Shown here: in pieces, positions 1 through 8,792 of the stretch
Layout: each line of letters starts with the position of its first letter
Numbering within the stretch: position 1 is the first letter of the stretch
NCBI RefSeq assembly: GCF_934668725.1
Contig: NZ_CAKUOF010000007.1
Coordinates: 62,001-126,000, forward strand
DNA: 64,000 nt
Direction: 5' to 3'
Source of the DNA: an uncultured Dysgonomonas sp.
GTDB lineage: Bacteria; Bacteroidota; Bacteroidia; Bacteroidales; Dysgonomonadaceae
Made by a program: the position numbers and the translations under genes
Notes under the pieces: model-generated
Seen by the model: the letters and a program-made list of their open reading frames with translations, nothing else
Told to the model about the DNA's origin: nothing
The model's database searches: none

Positions 1-135
1 AATGATAATGTAATAACATTTGAAGAAAACGACCCCAATTTACCTCCAAAACTAACTGCTAGAAAGATAATATTTGGAATAATACTGGTTCTTGCCGTAA
101 CTGCAATATTAAGTATTATAGCTAATTGGCTATAA
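1..135 (+). CDS. C-terminal end of a membrane protein (5'-partial)
   Basis: The first reading frame is open from base 1 to a TAA at 133-135 and gives 44 residues. A polar stretch (NDNVITFEENDPNLPPK) is followed by about 22 hydrophobic residues that end almost at the stop. This is a single C-terminal transmembrane helix, as in tail-anchored proteins or the last helix of a membrane protein. The gene begins outside the window, so its family cannot be told. No stop occurs in the frame and the helix is clear, so it is probably real. Confidence 0.6.
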   Translation, partial: NDNVITFEENDPNLPPKLTARKIIFGIILVLAVTAILSIIANWL

Positions 136-212
136 TTAATTTAGTGCAATAAATATCTGTAACTTTTGATTTCAGCATAAAATATGTACTTTTGGATATC
201 AAATCCAGAATT

Positions 213-1184
213 ATGCTGTATACATTTTCCGACATACTGAACAAAATTAATGATGAGGTAAACTCTCTTAAGTTTGAGGGTAACCCCAAATCTCTATTTG
301 AACCGATAGATTACATCCTCGAACTAGGAGGTAAACGTGTTCGTCCCGTACTGGCTGTAATGGCATATAACTTATACAAGGACGACATCGAGAAGTCAAT
401 CCCTATTGCTTTGGGTATCGAAATTTTTCATAATTTCACCTTACTTCACGACGATTTAATGGATCGAGCAGACAAGCGCCGTGGCAAACCAACCGTGCAT
501 ATTAAGTGGGATGATAATACTGCAGTTTTATCAGGTGATGCGATGCTAATAGAATCCTATAAAGAAATTGCCAAAACCGATCAAGCACATTTAAAGGAAG
601 TCTTGTCTTTATTTTCAACTACAGCAACCGAAATTTGCTGCGGGCAGCAATTAGATATGGAGTTTGAGAAACGTTTAGATGTATCTATCGCTGAATACCT
701 CGAGATGATACGCCTAAAAACGGCAGTCCTACTAGGATGTGCCTTAAAATGCGGCGCTATTGCCGCAGGAGCAGGAGCAGAAGATGCCGAGGCTCTATAT
801 AATTTCGGGATCAATATAGGTTTGGCATTCCAACTGATGGATGATTTACTGGATGTATATGGAGATCCGGCCACCTTCGGAAAACGGATCGGAGGAGATA
901 TCCTTTGTAATAAAAAAACTTTTTTACAAATCACAGCCCTTCAACACGAAGAAAGCAAAATTAAGTTACTGGACTGGATAAACAAAACCGATTTTGAGGA
1001 AACAGAAAAGATCAAGGCTGTTACGGAAATATATAATGAACTGAACTTAAAGGAGACATCGGCCGACATCATTCATGCTTATTACGAAAAAGGAATTTCA
1101 TATCTCGATTTAGTAAGTGTTGATTACACGAAAAAAAAGGAGCTAAGAGAGTTAGCCGAAAACTTATTAACTCGTAATTCATAA
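213..1184 (+). CDS. polyprenyl diphosphate synthase (trans-isoprenyl diphosphate synthase)
   Basis: All-alpha isoprenyl diphosphate synthase, which condenses isopentenyl diphosphate onto an allylic diphosphate for quinone side chains or related lipids. Both aspartate-rich motifs are present: DDLMD after LLH (first motif, with RRGKP just behind) and DDLLD after QLM (second motif). GGKRVRP near the N-terminus binds substrate. The frame is open from a TTG at 192, but the ATG at 213 (MLYTFSDILN) gives a more usual N-terminus and a protein of 323 residues. Chain length of the product cannot be decided from sequence alone. The tatD-like gene follows after 23 bases in the same direction, probably as one operon. 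Confidence 0.9.
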   Translation: MLYTFSDILNKINDEVNSLKFEGNPKSLFEPIDYILELGGKRVRPVLAVMAYNLYKDDIEKSIPIALGIEIFHNFTLLHDDLMDRADKRRGKPTVHIKWDDNTAVLSGDAMLIESYKEIAKTDQAHLKEVLSLFSTTATEICCGQQLDMEFEKRLDVSIAEYLEMIRLKTAVLLGCALKCGAIAAGAGAEDAEALYNFGINIGLAFQLMDDLLDVYGDPATFGKRIGGDILCNKKTFLQITALQHEESKIKLLDWINKTDFEETEKIKAVTEIYNELNLKETSADIIHAYYEKGISYLDLVSVDYTKKKELRELAENLLTRNS

Positions 1185-1207
1185 GAAATAAATCCGATAA
1201 AAGCTAA

Positions 1208-1981
1208 ATGACTATCATAGATACGCATTCACATGCATACGACGAAAGCTTTGAAAATGACATACACGATGTTATATCCAGAGCAAAACAAGCAGGTATA
1301 ATAAACATATTGCTCCCCAATGTAGATATAGAATCTATAAAGGCATTAAATCAACTAGCTGAAAAATATCCGCAGTATTGCTTACCTATGATGGGATTAC
1401 ATCCAACAAGTGTGACCTCAAACTGGGAGTTGGATTTAACTAAAATTAAAGAACAATTTTTGACACATAAGTATATTGCTGTAGGCGAAATAGGAATAGA
1501 CTTATATTGGGACAAATCTTTGGAAAAGGAACAGAAAGCTGCTTTTGAAGAACAACTAAGATGGAGTATTGAATTTGACCTGCCTGTATCTATTCATTGT
1601 AGAAATGCAATCAGTGAATCTGTTGAATGTATAAAGAATATAGGTGCATCCAGATTAAGAGGCGTTTTCCACAGCTTCGGAGGGAATGCTGAAGAACTAC
1701 AAAGTGTACTGGCACTTCAAAATTTCTATTTGGGTATAAACGGAACAGTAACATACAAAAATTCTACATTGCCACAAGTTTTAACAGCAACAGACCTCTC
1801 TCGACTGATTATAGAGACAGATGCTCCCTATCTTCCGCCTGTACCTTACAGAGGAAAAAGAAACGAGCCATCCTACACTACTTATATTATAAATAAATTA
1901 GCTGAGATATATGAGCTTAACCCCGAAAAAGTTGGTGAAGTAACAACCTCCAATGCAAAAAGCCTCTTTTCGATAGATTAA
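1208..1981 (+). CDS. TatD-family metal-dependent hydrolase (putative DNase)
   Basis: 257-residue TIM-barrel amidohydrolase of the TatD family, a cytosolic divalent-metal nuclease in characterised members. The metal ligands are visible: DTHSH at residues 5-9, the GEIGID motif near residue 94, the central histidines in LPVSIHCRN and VFHSFGG, and ETDAPYLPP near the C-terminus. Length is typical for the family. It lies 23 bases behind the polyprenyl synthase and is followed by a hairpin with a T-run at 1983-2026. The substrate could be DNA or another phosphoester. Confidence 0.92.
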   Translation: MTIIDTHSHAYDESFENDIHDVISRAKQAGIINILLPNVDIESIKALNQLAEKYPQYCLPMMGLHPTSVTSNWELDLTKIKEQFLTHKYIAVGEIGIDLYWDKSLEKEQKAAFEEQLRWSIEFDLPVSIHCRNAISESVECIKNIGASRLRGVFHSFGGNAEELQSVLALQNFYLGINGTVTYKNSTLPQVLTATDLSRLIIETDAPYLPPVPYRGKRNEPSYTTYIINKLAEIYELNPEKVGEVTTSNAKSLFSID

Positions 1982-1982
1982 C

Positions 1983-2026
1983 AAAGTTAGAGCTATTATT
2001 TTGCATAAATATCAATCTAACTTTTT
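1983..2026 (+). terminator. intrinsic terminator after tatD-like gene
   Basis: A perfect 9-bp inverted repeat (AAAGTTAGA at 1983-1991 with TCTAACTTT at 2016-2024) runs into a T-run ending at 2026. It sits two bases past the stop codon. Confidence 0.6.
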
Positions 2027-2036
2027 GCATACCTTA

Positions 2037-2066
2037 TTGCTATACAAGAAATATATTTTATCTTTG
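2037..2066 (+). promoter_or_regulatory. promoter of tRNA-Ser
   Basis: TATCTTTG at 2059-2066 matches the Bacteroidetes -7 consensus TAnnTTTG. A TTG at 2037-2039 lies about 19 bases upstream at the -33 position. The tRNA begins 27 bases downstream of the box. Confidence 0.6.
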
Positions 2067-2092
2067 TCGCCAATATAAGGAATACATTTTAT

Positions 2093-2179
2093 GGAGAGGT
2101 GGCCGAGTGGACGATGGCGCTTGCTTGGAAAGCAAGTATACGGGTAACTGTATCGGGGGTTCGAATCCCTTCTTCTCCG
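2093..2179 (+). tRNA. tRNA-Ser (anticodon GGA)
   Basis: An 87-nt class II tRNA. Acceptor stem GGAGAGG (2093-2099) pairs with CCTTCTCC-side bases 2172-2178, with one G:U pair. The anticodon stem is CTTGC/GCAAG around loop TTGGAAA, so the anticodon is GGA (reads UCC/UCU). A long variable arm and the T-loop TTCGAAT follow. The discriminator is G2179. CCA is not encoded. Confidence 0.95.
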
Positions 2180-2189
2180 CTTAAAGACC

Positions 2190-2221
2190 AGACACTTGCA
2201 GATAATGAAGTGTCTTTTTTT
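2190..2221 (+). terminator. terminator of tRNA-Ser
   Basis: GACACTT (2191-2197) pairs with AAGTGTC (2208-2214), followed by seven Ts (2215-2221). Confidence 0.75.
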
Positions 2222-2372
2222 GGCATGCACTAAATGAGATGAAAGGTCCAACTAAATAGTAAAACCCATCAGTAGTCTGATTCAGACTTACGCTAATGAG
2301 CTTTTTCTCTTGCTCTGACAAACGCAATTATAGCTCTGAAAATTATTAAATATCTTCATTCACATATATAAA

Positions 2373-3389
2373 ATGGAATATCGTTTAAATAAATACATCA
2401 GTGCATCAGGGTATTGTTCTCGAAGAGAAGCTGATAAATACATAGAAAGTGGGAATGTCACCATCAATGGTAAAAGAGCCACAATAGGCTCGCGTGTATT
2501 GCCCGGACAAAAAGTAAAAGTGAACGGCGAATTAATTGAAAACAAGATAGAACCTGTATATATTGCTTTCAATAAACCCGTAGGAGTTGTAAGCTCGACC
2601 AATCCGTTGGAACGCGATAATATTATCGATTTTATAAGACATGAGCAACGTATATTTCCTATCGGTCGATTAGATAAAGACTCACAAGGATTGATATTGT
2701 TGACTAATGACGGAGATATCGTCAATAAGATATTACGTGCAGGTAATAATCACAAAAAAGACTATATAGTAACTGTAAACAGACCCATAACATCCGATTT
2801 TCTTACTCGCATGTCACAAGGTGTGCCTATTTTAGACCGGGTTACACGCAGGTGCGAAATTGAAAAGATAAATCCCTATACATTCAAAATATCGCTCATA
2901 CAAGGCCTTAACCGACAAATAAGACGCATGTGCGAATATTTCAATTATGATGTACTCAAGCTCGAACGCATTCAGATAATGAATATCAAGCTTGATAAAT
3001 TAGGACAAGGAAACTGGCGCAACCTCACCGCTTCGGAAATGGAAGGCTTATTCGATATGCTCGAAGCTTCGGAGAAAACCAATAAGGGAAAAACACCCTC
3101 AAACAGCAACAAATCTTTTAACAGGGCTTTAGAAGAGTATGATATAAAAACAAACTACCGAAAAGCCAGCTTAAATGCCAAAAAAGCGGGTAAAGTAAAT
3201 TCCGAAAAACCGAAAAAGAATTCGGTAGCACAAGAAAATACTGAGGAAAAACCTAAACCCAGAACCAAAGGAAAGCCTTCGAGTGGATTAAGGGTTGGAA
3301 AACAAAAAATGGCAGCAAACAAACCCAAGCCTAAGTCTAAATCTGATACTAAAGGAAAAGAAGGCAGAAAAGGCAGAGCTACAAAATAA
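2373..3389 (+). CDS. rluF: 23S rRNA pseudouridine synthase, RluF type
   Basis: Converts a uridine of 23S rRNA to pseudouridine; E. coli RluF modifies U2604. An N-terminal S4 RNA-binding domain (residues 1-60: RLNKYIS.SG.CSRREADKYIE) precedes the RsuA/RluB/E/F catalytic domain, with the catalytic aspartate in GRLDKDSQGL (D101). The segment QGLNRQIRRMCEYF followed by KLER and IMNI is the signature that separates RluF from RluB/RluE. Residues from about 235 to 338 are a Lys/Ser/Pro-rich basic tail, longer than usual but of the kind seen on E. coli RluF, and probably disordered and RNA-binding. The gene stands alone between tRNA-Ser and the lacI-type gene. Confidence 0.88.
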   Translation: MEYRLNKYISASGYCSRREADKYIESGNVTINGKRATIGSRVLPGQKVKVNGELIENKIEPVYIAFNKPVGVVSSTNPLERDNIIDFIRHEQRIFPIGRLDKDSQGLILLTNDGDIVNKILRAGNNHKKDYIVTVNRPITSDFLTRMSQGVPILDRVTRRCEIEKINPYTFKISLIQGLNRQIRRMCEYFNYDVLKLERIQIMNIKLDKLGQGNWRNLTASEMEGLFDMLEASEKTNKGKTPSNSNKSFNRALEEYDIKTNYRKASLNAKKAGKVNSEKPKKNSVAQENTEEKPKPRTKGKPSSGLRVGKQKMAANKPKPKSKSDTKGKEGRKGRATK

Positions 3390-3705
3390 GATACAAAAAA
3401 CTTCATACTATTCACACATTGGAGAAACAAGTATTTAGTATAGTATGATTCAATCATAATTATATCTCAGGAAGACTCATTAGATTAGAAAAAGTCTGCC
3501 TGAGGTTATCACCAAAAGACACTAAAAAATATTATCAGAAAGAAAAATTGACTGGAATCTCTTTTTTAGTTATTTTTACAATTCGGACAGTAATTCCTGA
3601 ATATCATAAGTCCGTTTTATAGTTTTGAGGGACTCATAAACAAAACATATAAAACCAAACAATATGGTAATAAAAACGTTACAATAGTTAATTATTTTCC
3701 ATACA
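3390..3705. other. intergenic region upstream of lacI-type gene
   Basis: 316 bases without a credible gene. It holds an imperfect hairpin at 3466-3504 (12-bp arms, one mismatch, no T-run) that may end the rluF transcript. A -7 box TAGTTTTG lies at 3620-3627, correctly oriented for the lacI-type gene. No copy of the TGCAAACGTTTGCA operator is present, so there is no sign of autoregulation through that site. Confidence 0.5.
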
Positions 3706-4743
3706 ATGAAAAAAGGACGTATAACGATCAAAGACATTGCCAAGAATCTGAATATTTCCGCGTCGACTGTTTCCAGAGCTCTTAACAACAATCCGGATAT
3801 CAGTCCCGAAACCAGAAAACTAGTACAAGACTATGCAAATGAACACAAGTACAAGCCAAACTCTCTTGCTCTAAGCCTTCGAAACAATCATTCAAACATT
3901 ATAGGGGTAATCGTTCCCGAACTTGCCAATCATTTCTTCTCATCTGTATTGTCGGGGATGGAGACTATTGCAGAGGATCATGATTACCATGTAATTGTAT
4001 GCCAATCAGCAGAGGATTACACAAAAGAAATACGCAATGTACAGACATTGATAGAAGCACGTGTATGCGGGATGCTTATTTCTCAATCGAAAACAACTAT
4101 CAAATACGACCATTTTAAAGAATTAATAGATAACAATATACCTGTAGTTTTTTTCGACCGGATTTGTACTGGTATCGATTCTGGCAAAGTCGTAGTCGAC
4201 GATTATTCGGGAACACTTCATGCTGTAGACTATATGATTCGAACCGGATGCAAACAGATTGCATTCTTTGGAGCACCTCCTCATCTTGAGATATCAAAAA
4301 ACAGGAAAAACGGTTATCTCGATGCTTTAAGGAAACATCATTTTCCTATTGATGAAGATCTTATCCGAATAGCGGATAACAAGCAGCTCGGATACGAAAG
4401 AGCTATGGAGCTTCTTCAGTCCCAAAAGAGGCCGGATGCTTTTATGGCAATGAATGATTATACAGCTTCAGGGATTCTACTTGCAGCTAAAACCCTAAAA
4501 CTAAGAGTACCGGAAGATGTTTCAATCTGTGGATTTTCCAATTCCAATATTTCTCAGGATACTGATCCTATGCTTACAACAGTAGACCAACATCCCCAAA
4601 AAGTAGGAGAAGAGGCTATGAATCTGATTTTAGAGAAAGTCAAAAACCCGGAAAGTAATGAGAAAAAGAACAAGATAGTAAAAACCAGCTTGGTAATAAG
4701 AGAAACTACACGTCTCTTACCTGATAGTTCGAAGCAATCTTAA
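3706..4743 (+). CDS. LacI-family transcriptional regulator
   Basis: 345 residues. The N-terminal lambda-repressor-like helix-turn-helix (residues 4-58: TIKDIAKNLNISASTVSRAL) carries the hinge-helix motif YKPNSLALSLR. The rest is a periplasmic-binding-protein-like sensor domain with IIGVIVPELANHFFSSV and SICGFSN.NISQDTDP. Such proteins bind palindromes centred on CG. Three TGCAAACGTTTGCA palindromes occur in the alpha-glucan genes further on, so this is the likely regulator of them (inference). The effector is probably a malto-oligosaccharide or derivative, judged only from the regulon. A sugar symporter gene follows in the same direction. Confidence 0.92.
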   Translation: MKKGRITIKDIAKNLNISASTVSRALNNNPDISPETRKLVQDYANEHKYKPNSLALSLRNNHSNIIGVIVPELANHFFSSVLSGMETIAEDHDYHVIVCQSAEDYTKEIRNVQTLIEARVCGMLISQSKTTIKYDHFKELIDNNIPVVFFDRICTGIDSGKVVVDDYSGTLHAVDYMIRTGCKQIAFFGAPPHLEISKNRKNGYLDALRKHHFPIDEDLIRIADNKQLGYERAMELLQSQKRPDAFMAMNDYTASGILLAAKTLKLRVPEDVSICGFSNSNISQDTDPMLTTVDQHPQKVGEEAMNLILEKVKNPESNEKKNKIVKTSLVIRETTRLLPDSSKQS

Positions 4744-4848
4744 GCTACTGTTTTCTATCGCCAAAGTATAATATAGAGTGAACTTCTATTATTTAAGTTC
4801 TAATAAGAAATTGTTAACATCGCCAAAAAATACCGAAATTAATACTTT

Positions 4849-6168
4849 ATGCTGAATAAACCCACTCTCTCCTATCGACAAATCTGGAATATAAATTTCG
4901 GTTTTTTGGGTACACAGATTTGTTTTACCCTTGTTATGACCAACACTAGCCGAATACTATCGGCATTGGGTGCAGACACCAACGAATTGGCGTTTCTATG
5001 GCTGGCAGCTCCTTTAGCCGGACTTTTTATGCAGCCTTTGATTGGTCATTTCAGTGACAGAACGTGGACTAAGCTGGGGCGAAGAATACCGTATATACTT
5101 ATTGGGCTTGTAGTTTCGGCAATTATGATGTTCCTTATGCCCAATTCATACATTATATCTCGTATCATGCCTCCTGTACTGGCAGGAGTATCTATATTGT
5201 TCCTTATGCAAAGTGCCTTCAATGTCAGTATGCAGCCCTACCGTTCACTCGTTGGAGATATGGTAAACAACAAACAGAGTAATCTTGGATATTCGGTACA
5301 AACAATTGTATCTAATCTGGGGGCTATTGTAGGTTCGTGCCTACCCTTTTTACTTGCTTATATAGGTTTCAGCAATCAGGCATCGGCAGGAGGAATAGCT
5401 CCATCGGTATCATGGGCGTTTTATATTGGTATCGGATTTCTGATAGTAACAACTTTATGGACTTGCTTCACAGTCAAAGAATACCCTCCTCAACAGTTTG
5501 CTGAGTATAACAAAAGTGAAGCTACGCATAAAAATACAACCGATGCTGCTTCTACAGACAATAAAAAAGCCATAATAACAATACTTCAACTATCTATTGT
5601 ACAACTATTCGCGTGGTTCGCTTTTTATTACATCTGGGTGTATGCTACCGATGGTATTGCCAGCACAATATGGAATACCAGTGATCCTTTGAGTGAAGAA
5701 TACAATGATGCCGGTAACTGGTTTGGAATATTAACGGGGGTATATAGTATTATTGCTGCTATATTTTCAATATTTTTAGCCAGAGTTACGGATAAATTCG
5801 GAAGAAAAAATTTCTATGCATTTTCTCTTGTATTAGGGGGTATTGGCATGCTGTCGATGTTTTTTATTCACGATCAATATCTCATCTTATTACCTATGCT
5901 TTTTATAGGTATTGCTTGGGCTATGATACTCACCATGCCTTTTTCGATACTTGCCAATGTAGTGCCTGCCAACAAAATGGGATTGTACATGGGTCTTCTT
6001 AATATCACGATAGTAATTCCTCAAATAGCAGGTGGTTTATTCGGAAATTTCCTCTTCACGAATGTTGCAGGAGGCAGACCTTTCGCTATGTTCCTTGTAT
6101 CGGGAGTTTCGCTTCTTATCGGTGCTGTTTCTGTTATATTTATAAATGATCCGGTGAAGGAGAAATAG
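4849..6168 (+). CDS. MFS sugar transporter, SLC45/GPH-like (putative maltose/malto-oligosaccharide symporter)
   Basis: 439 residues with about 12 predicted membrane helices and a central cytoplasmic loop (about residues 215-240). The N-terminus (FWNINFGFLGTQ-type, then GHFSDRTWTKLGRRIPYI with the MFS RxGRR loop) is typical of the SLC45/GPH-like proton-sugar symporters. In Bacteroidetes these often sit beside LacI regulators and GH13/GH97 enzymes and import maltose-type sugars. It is 105 bases behind the lacI-type gene, so the two are probably co-regulated. Substrate assignment is by context only. Confidence 0.82.
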   Translation: MLNKPTLSYRQIWNINFGFLGTQICFTLVMTNTSRILSALGADTNELAFLWLAAPLAGLFMQPLIGHFSDRTWTKLGRRIPYILIGLVVSAIMMFLMPNSYIISRIMPPVLAGVSILFLMQSAFNVSMQPYRSLVGDMVNNKQSNLGYSVQTIVSNLGAIVGSCLPFLLAYIGFSNQASAGGIAPSVSWAFYIGIGFLIVTTLWTCFTVKEYPPQQFAEYNKSEATHKNTTDAASTDNKKAIITILQLSIVQLFAWFAFYYIWVYATDGIASTIWNTSDPLSEEYNDAGNWFGILTGVYSIIAAIFSIFLARVTDKFGRKNFYAFSLVLGGIGMLSMFFIHDQYLILLPMLFIGIAWAMILTMPFSILANVVPANKMGLYMGLLNITIVIPQIAGGLFGNFLFTNVAGGRPFAMFLVSGVSLLIGAVSVIFINDPVKEK

Positions 6169-6208
6169 AATATATAATACTATTAACCACTTTACTAACA
6201 CAAATACT

Positions 6209-7624
6209 ATGACAGACGAAGAAGCCCAAATGTTATTTGATGACGGAATGCTATATTATAAGCACTCTTTATTTAATGGAGCCATTGAAATATGGGAGAA
6301 GATATATAAGGAAAATAATATATATTACGAGGCTCGTTACTATATAGGATTAGCATATGCTTACTTAGATCCTTGTAACTACCAAATATCAATTAATATA
6401 TGGAGAAAAATACCCAAGGAAGCAACTATTTATTCTGAAGCACAGTGGAATATTGGTGTAGCATACATTCAATTAGATGATGTAGGTAAAGCGGTAGAGT
6501 CATTTGCTAATACGGAAAATGATATATTTGATATGCTACAAGTGTTACACAATCCACCTAAACGAGAGATAGCGAAGAAAGTTATATTTAAGATATTAGA
6601 CAAAAAAACGCATAATTCCTTTAATAATATTGTAATAGGCAAAACAGACGAAGAGCGTAACTCTTACAAAGAAATATTTATACAATCTTTAGAAATCATA
6701 AGTCTCCTTTATGTACATGTACACAAAAAAATAGATGGAAATATTATTATACTAGAACCAAATGTTGCTCACTATACACGAAAATGGGTCGCAGAACAAA
6801 TTTTATTCACAAAGTCAAAGCTCAGACTTAGTAATGCAATAGGAAGCAATGATCCTAAAGAAGGTAAAACTCTCCTGGATTTTTTAGAAATAGACAGCCA
6901 AACCCAACTTCGAACTCCCTATCAAGCATTTATCAGTTGTTTTACATTTAATACTGAAAGTTTAAACCAATTCCGTTTATACGGCAAAGAAGATAAAAAA
7001 GAAGCTACAGGTGTTAGTATTCTACTTAAACATACCCTTTTTAATGACAGGGCTAAAATAGTATTTTCTCATGAAGAGAATAAACTGTCTTTATATAGGT
7101 GTATTTATATTGACCCTAAAACTAAAAAAATAATATCAATAGGTCATAAAGAGGAGTATAGTTTCTATAGAGATTGGATAATAGGCAATAACAAAGATTA
7201 TAAAGAAAAAATAATTAATAATTATAAAGAAAGCATTAATAAAACACTCGGAGAAATTCGTTGTAACATGGATGAATTAAATAAACTTATAACTAATAAT
7301 CCTAAGTTAGATAGCGCTATAGTAGCCGAACTATTACTGCCCTTACGCTATTTAACCAAACATGTTGCATTTAAAGAAGAGCAAGAGTGTCGCATATTTG
7401 ATATTGAAAATTTAGAGACATCTAAAAAGATATTTCAGAGAAACCCTACTTCTTTTTCAGAAATGTATCTGGAATATAATGAAGATCTAACTCAACACAT
7501 AGAGAAAGTTATTTTTGCCCCTATGACGCCTGATCTTGAACAATTTCATGCCTTCTCAAAATACAAAGGTTACAATTTTCCTTGCGAACGTTGCGATCAT
7601 CCCTTTTCAATGAAAACAACATAA
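6209..7624 (+). CDS. TPR-repeat protein with possible DUF2971-like C-terminal region, function unknown
   Basis: 471 residues, no signal peptide, likely cytosolic. Residues 1-110 hold about three TPR-type helical repeats (for example YYEARYYIGLAYAYLD, then EAQWNIGVAYIQLDD), suggesting a protein-binding platform. The region around residue 235 (AFISCFTFNTESLNQFRLYG) and the later EEQECRIFDIE resemble the SFS...W..YG and E.E.R pattern of DUF2971 proteins. This is a weak similarity read by eye. The C-terminus has a CERCDH pair. The gene is more AT-rich than its neighbours and unrelated to the glycan genes on either side, so it may be an acquired accessory gene. Confidence 0.7.
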   Translation: MTDEEAQMLFDDGMLYYKHSLFNGAIEIWEKIYKENNIYYEARYYIGLAYAYLDPCNYQISINIWRKIPKEATIYSEAQWNIGVAYIQLDDVGKAVESFANTENDIFDMLQVLHNPPKREIAKKVIFKILDKKTHNSFNNIVIGKTDEERNSYKEIFIQSLEIISLLYVHVHKKIDGNIIILEPNVAHYTRKWVAEQILFTKSKLRLSNAIGSNDPKEGKTLLDFLEIDSQTQLRTPYQAFISCFTFNTESLNQFRLYGKEDKKEATGVSILLKHTLFNDRAKIVFSHEENKLSLYRCIYIDPKTKKIISIGHKEEYSFYRDWIIGNNKDYKEKIINNYKESINKTLGEIRCNMDELNKLITNNPKLDSAIVAELLLPLRYLTKHVAFKEEQECRIFDIENLETSKKIFQRNPTSFSEMYLEYNEDLTQHIEKVIFAPMTPDLEQFHAFSKYKGYNFPCERCDHPFSMKTT

Positions 7625-7626
7625 AA

Positions 7627-7668
7627 ATCTCCGTAATAAGCACAAGTACTTATTACGGAGATATGTAA
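7627..7668 (-). terminator. bidirectional terminator between convergent genes
   Basis: Perfect 14-bp stem: ATCTCCGTAATAAG at 7627-7640 with its complement at 7649-7662. On the minus strand it is followed by TTTTT (7623-7627), so it mainly ends the oxidoreductase transcript, but it also lies immediately after the TPR gene stop. Confidence 0.8.
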
Positions 7669-7687
7669 TATAATAGAATTAGAAAGC

Positions 7688-8212
7688 TTACTGAGTTACA
7701 TATTTCAGATACTCTTGAGTATTTAATTTCAATCTATTTTCTAAATCATCGGAAAATACGCCATAGAAAGCATGGAAAGAGTGATATTTTGCATTCACAA
7801 AATTTACTGTAGCCTCAATAGGGCTTAACAACTGAGATAACGGGAAAAGATTTTTGCCTCCCAGTTGATAGGCTTCTTCGGGACTTCCTGCCGAAACTGC
7901 TGCACCGATTTCTTTCCCTACTAATTTGTCACCATTAGGACCATAAGCCCAACCATAGGACAGCACGTCATCAAACCATTTTTTCATCAACGGGGTCATA
8001 TTTAACCACTGAACAGGAAATTGGAATATAATACGGTCGTACTCACTTACCAACTTTTGCTCTGCTTCAACATCAATATTCCAATCAGGATAAGTTTCGT
8101 ATATATTATGGATTTTCACTTCTGCATGGTTTTCTTTCAATGCATTTATCCATGATTTGCTTACTAGAGATTGCTCAAAATTTGGGTGAGCCAAAATAAC
8201 TATCGTTTTCAT
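7688..8212 (-). CDS. NAD(P)H-dependent FMN oxidoreductase, flavodoxin fold (KefF/MdaB-like)
   Basis: 174 residues. It begins MKTIVILAHPNFEQSLVSK, the FMN phosphate-binding start of the flavodoxin-like quinone reductase family. YDRIIFQFPVQWLNMTPLMKKW is the conserved W-x-x-P region and SYGWAYGPNG the active-site loop. These enzymes reduce quinones, azo or nitro compounds by two electrons. It is divergent from an HxlR-family regulator across 139 bases, an arrangement in which HxlR proteins often control redox or electrophile-stress genes. Confidence 0.87.
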   Translation of the reverse strand: MKTIVILAHPNFEQSLVSKSWINALKENHAEVKIHNIYETYPDWNIDVEAEQKLVSEYDRIIFQFPVQWLNMTPLMKKWFDDVLSYGWAYGPNGDKLVGKEIGAAVSAGSPEEAYQLGGKNLFPLSQLLSPIEATVNFVNAKYHSFHAFYGVFSDDLENRLKLNTQEYLKYVTQ

Positions 8213-8240
8213 TTTTCAATATTTTAGTCTACATTTGTAT

Positions 8241-8323
8241 TATTAGTAACTTTTGGATACCAAAGAAAGTATATTTGTTTTGAACTCACAAGAAGGCTCG
8301 AAAACGTTAGATAGTTACTAATA
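8241..8323. promoter_or_regulatory. inverted repeats in the divergent oxidoreductase/hxlR promoter region
   Basis: TATTAGTAAC (8241-8250) is the exact inverse of GTTACTAATA (8314-8323). Between them lies a small palindrome TTTGG-ATA-CCAAA-type element at 8252-8264 and a -7 box TATATTTG (8270-8277) oriented toward hxlR. The paired sites flank that box and are good candidates for HxlR binding (inference). Confidence 0.5.
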
Positions 8324-8351
8324 GGTTACCAATGCTATAAAAGAACAAGTT

Positions 8352-8726
8352 ATGAATGAAGAAAAAATAAAAAAATTTGAAGATCACAGCCATTGTCCTG
8401 TAAGATTGGTAATGTCGCGGTTCGGCGATAAATGGTCTATTTTAGTTCTCACCCTACTGGGGGATGAGGATATATTACGTTTCAACGAGATGAGAAAATA
8501 CCTGAAAGATATTTCTCAAAAAATGCTTACTGTCACATTAAGGTCTTTAGAGGCTGATGGATTGATAAAAAGAACCATTTATCCGGAAATTCCACCACGT
8601 GTAGAATATCAATTGACGGACTTGGGAAAAAGCTTGCTCCCGTTCATAACTCAAATGCTCGAATGGGCAAGCAATAATATGGAGTCTATTATAGAAAATA
8701 GAAAAATATATGAGAAAACAACATAA
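8352..8726 (+). CDS. HxlR-family winged-helix transcriptional regulator
   Basis: 124 residues. The core is HCPVRLVMSRFGDKWSILVLTLL, the HxlR signature with the single cysteine (C17) before the first helix that senses electrophiles in some family members. The recognition region ISQKMLTVTLRSLEADGLI and the wing TIYPEIPPRVEYQLTDLG follow. Length and order are typical. It is transcribed away from the flavodoxin-fold oxidoreductase and probably regulates it and itself. Confidence 0.92.
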   Translation: MNEEKIKKFEDHSHCPVRLVMSRFGDKWSILVLTLLGDEDILRFNEMRKYLKDISQKMLTVTLRSLEADGLIKRTIYPEIPPRVEYQLTDLGKSLLPFITQMLEWASNNMESIIENRKIYEKTT

Positions 8727-8731
8727 AAAAT

Positions 8732-8771
8732 ATCCCCGAATAAGACCTTTACTTATTCGGGGATTTTTTTT
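8732..8771 (+). terminator. bidirectional terminator between hxlR gene and GH97 gene
   Basis: Perfect 13-bp stem, ATCCCCGAATAAG (8732-8744) with its complement at 8752-8764. Ts follow on the plus side (8764-8771) and an A-run precedes it, so it can serve both converging genes. Confidence 0.85.
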
Positions 8772-8792
8772 ATAGTCAAAATTTACGGCTTA

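Noticed and set aside
192..212. TTG at 192 as start of the polyprenyl synthase
   Set aside because: The in-frame ATG at 213 gives a normal N-terminus; the seven extra residues have no support.
2012..2251. 79-codon minus-strand frame covering tRNA-Ser
   Set aside because: It overlaps the tRNA and its terminator; the apparent protein is a translation of the tRNA complement.
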